A stretch of 64,000 bases of DNA from Candidatus Harpocratesius repetitus (lineage in GTDB: Archaea > Asgardarchaeota > Lokiarchaeia > Sigyniarchaeales > Promethearchaeaceae). This document shows, piece by piece, positions 63,934-64,000 of this stretch (within the stretch, counting starts at the first letter, position 1; the number at the start of each line of letters is the position of its first letter). The notes under the pieces were generated by a model. That model saw nothing but the letters and a program-made list of their open reading frames with translations, did no database searches and was not told the origin of the DNA. The DNA lies in NCBI GenBank assembly GCA_021498095.1, contig JAIZWK010000001.1, forward strand, positions 310,001-374,000, read 5' to 3'. The translations under genes were made by a program, and so were the position numbers.

Positions 63934-64000
63934 ATGACACGTTCTATTAAAAAAACACTTTTGATATTGATTCTATTTACGCTATTCATCAATATTTTTG
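63934..64000 (+). CDS. Start of an exported or membrane protein (cut by window edge)
   Basis: ATG with AAGGA upstream opens a frame that reads MTRSIKKTLLILILFTLFIN and continues past the window. A basic start followed by a hydrophobic run is a signal peptide or signal anchor. Identity unknown. Confidence 0.5.
   Translation, partial: MTRSIKKTLLILILFTLFINIF

Noticed and set aside
1..64000. tRNA or rRNA genes
   Set aside because: I looked for the T-loop GTTCGA-type words with flanking stems in the intergenic regions and found none that fold; rRNA-like conserved stretches are also absent.

Overview
The window comes from an AT-rich archaeal genome, most likely an Asgard archaeon of the Lokiarchaeia type. 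Archaeal markers are an AglB-type oligosaccharyltransferase, a proteasome beta subunit, UPF0179, a tandem-RAM Lrp regulator and TATA-box promoters. Asgard markers are a Ras/Rab-like small GTPase, several roadblock and longin-like proteins, a V4R-like protein, PH-domain membrane proteins, a GIFT-domain protein and a very long alpha-solenoid. Most intergenic DNA is very AT-rich. TTG starts are frequent and often follow a clear Shine-Dalgarno (SD) sequence.

Layout. 0-7 kb: heterodisulfide reductase subunits HdrC and HdrB (HdrB runs off the left edge), a small GTPase, a two-subunit flavin/iron-sulfur NAD(P)H:ferredoxin-type oxidoreductase (NfnAB/SudAB family) with an operator-like inverted repeat over its TATA box, and a broken MFS transporter. 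7.1-7.3 kb: an unassigned structured RNA with its own promoter. 7.4-15 kb: NYN nuclease, AAA_14 ATPase, membrane proteins, an MFS transporter with a duplicated charged tail, a GH57-like protein and rubrerythrin. 15-23 kb: AglB and a GH116-family glycosidase. 23.8-30 kb: an island of unrecognised genes ending in an IS607-type serine recombinase. 30-34 kb: SlyD-like FKBP, a reductive-dehalogenase-like Fe-S protein, a PemK-type toxin-antitoxin pair and a wreck of duplicated gene pieces. 34.4-36.6 kb: a four-gene roadblock / V4R-like / roadblock-longin / longin-roadblock operon. It faces two genes for membrane-anchored PH-domain proteins. 38.7-47.5 kb: UPF0179, proteasome beta, a GIFT-domain protein, a zinc-finger/winged-helix/appendage-like protein, acyl-CoA dehydrogenase, an Lrp-like regulator and S-adenosylhomocysteine hydrolase. 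47.8-51.8 kb: a secreted NlpC/P60-like protein divergent from a membrane-anchored winged-helix protein, a decayed IS with terminal inverted repeats, and a longin-like protein. 52-64 kb: Maf pyrophosphatase, enoyl-CoA hydratase family, DUF2299-like, HIT, the 1186-residue solenoid, VapBC, L-lactate permease and small membrane proteins.

How the genes fit together. The metabolic genes (HdrBC, NfnAB-like, acyl-CoA dehydrogenase, enoyl-CoA hydratase, lactate permease, rubrerythrin) suit an anaerobe that balances electrons among thiols, ferredoxin, NAD(P)H and acyl-CoA. AglB, GH57 and GH116 suggest glycan handling. The most notable candidates for new biology are the roadblock/V4R/longin operon (a possible ancient GTPase-regulator or TRAPP/Ragulator-like assembly), the appendage-like zinc-finger protein, and the tandem pseudoknot RNA. 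All functional statements are inferred from sequence reading; no database search was run.
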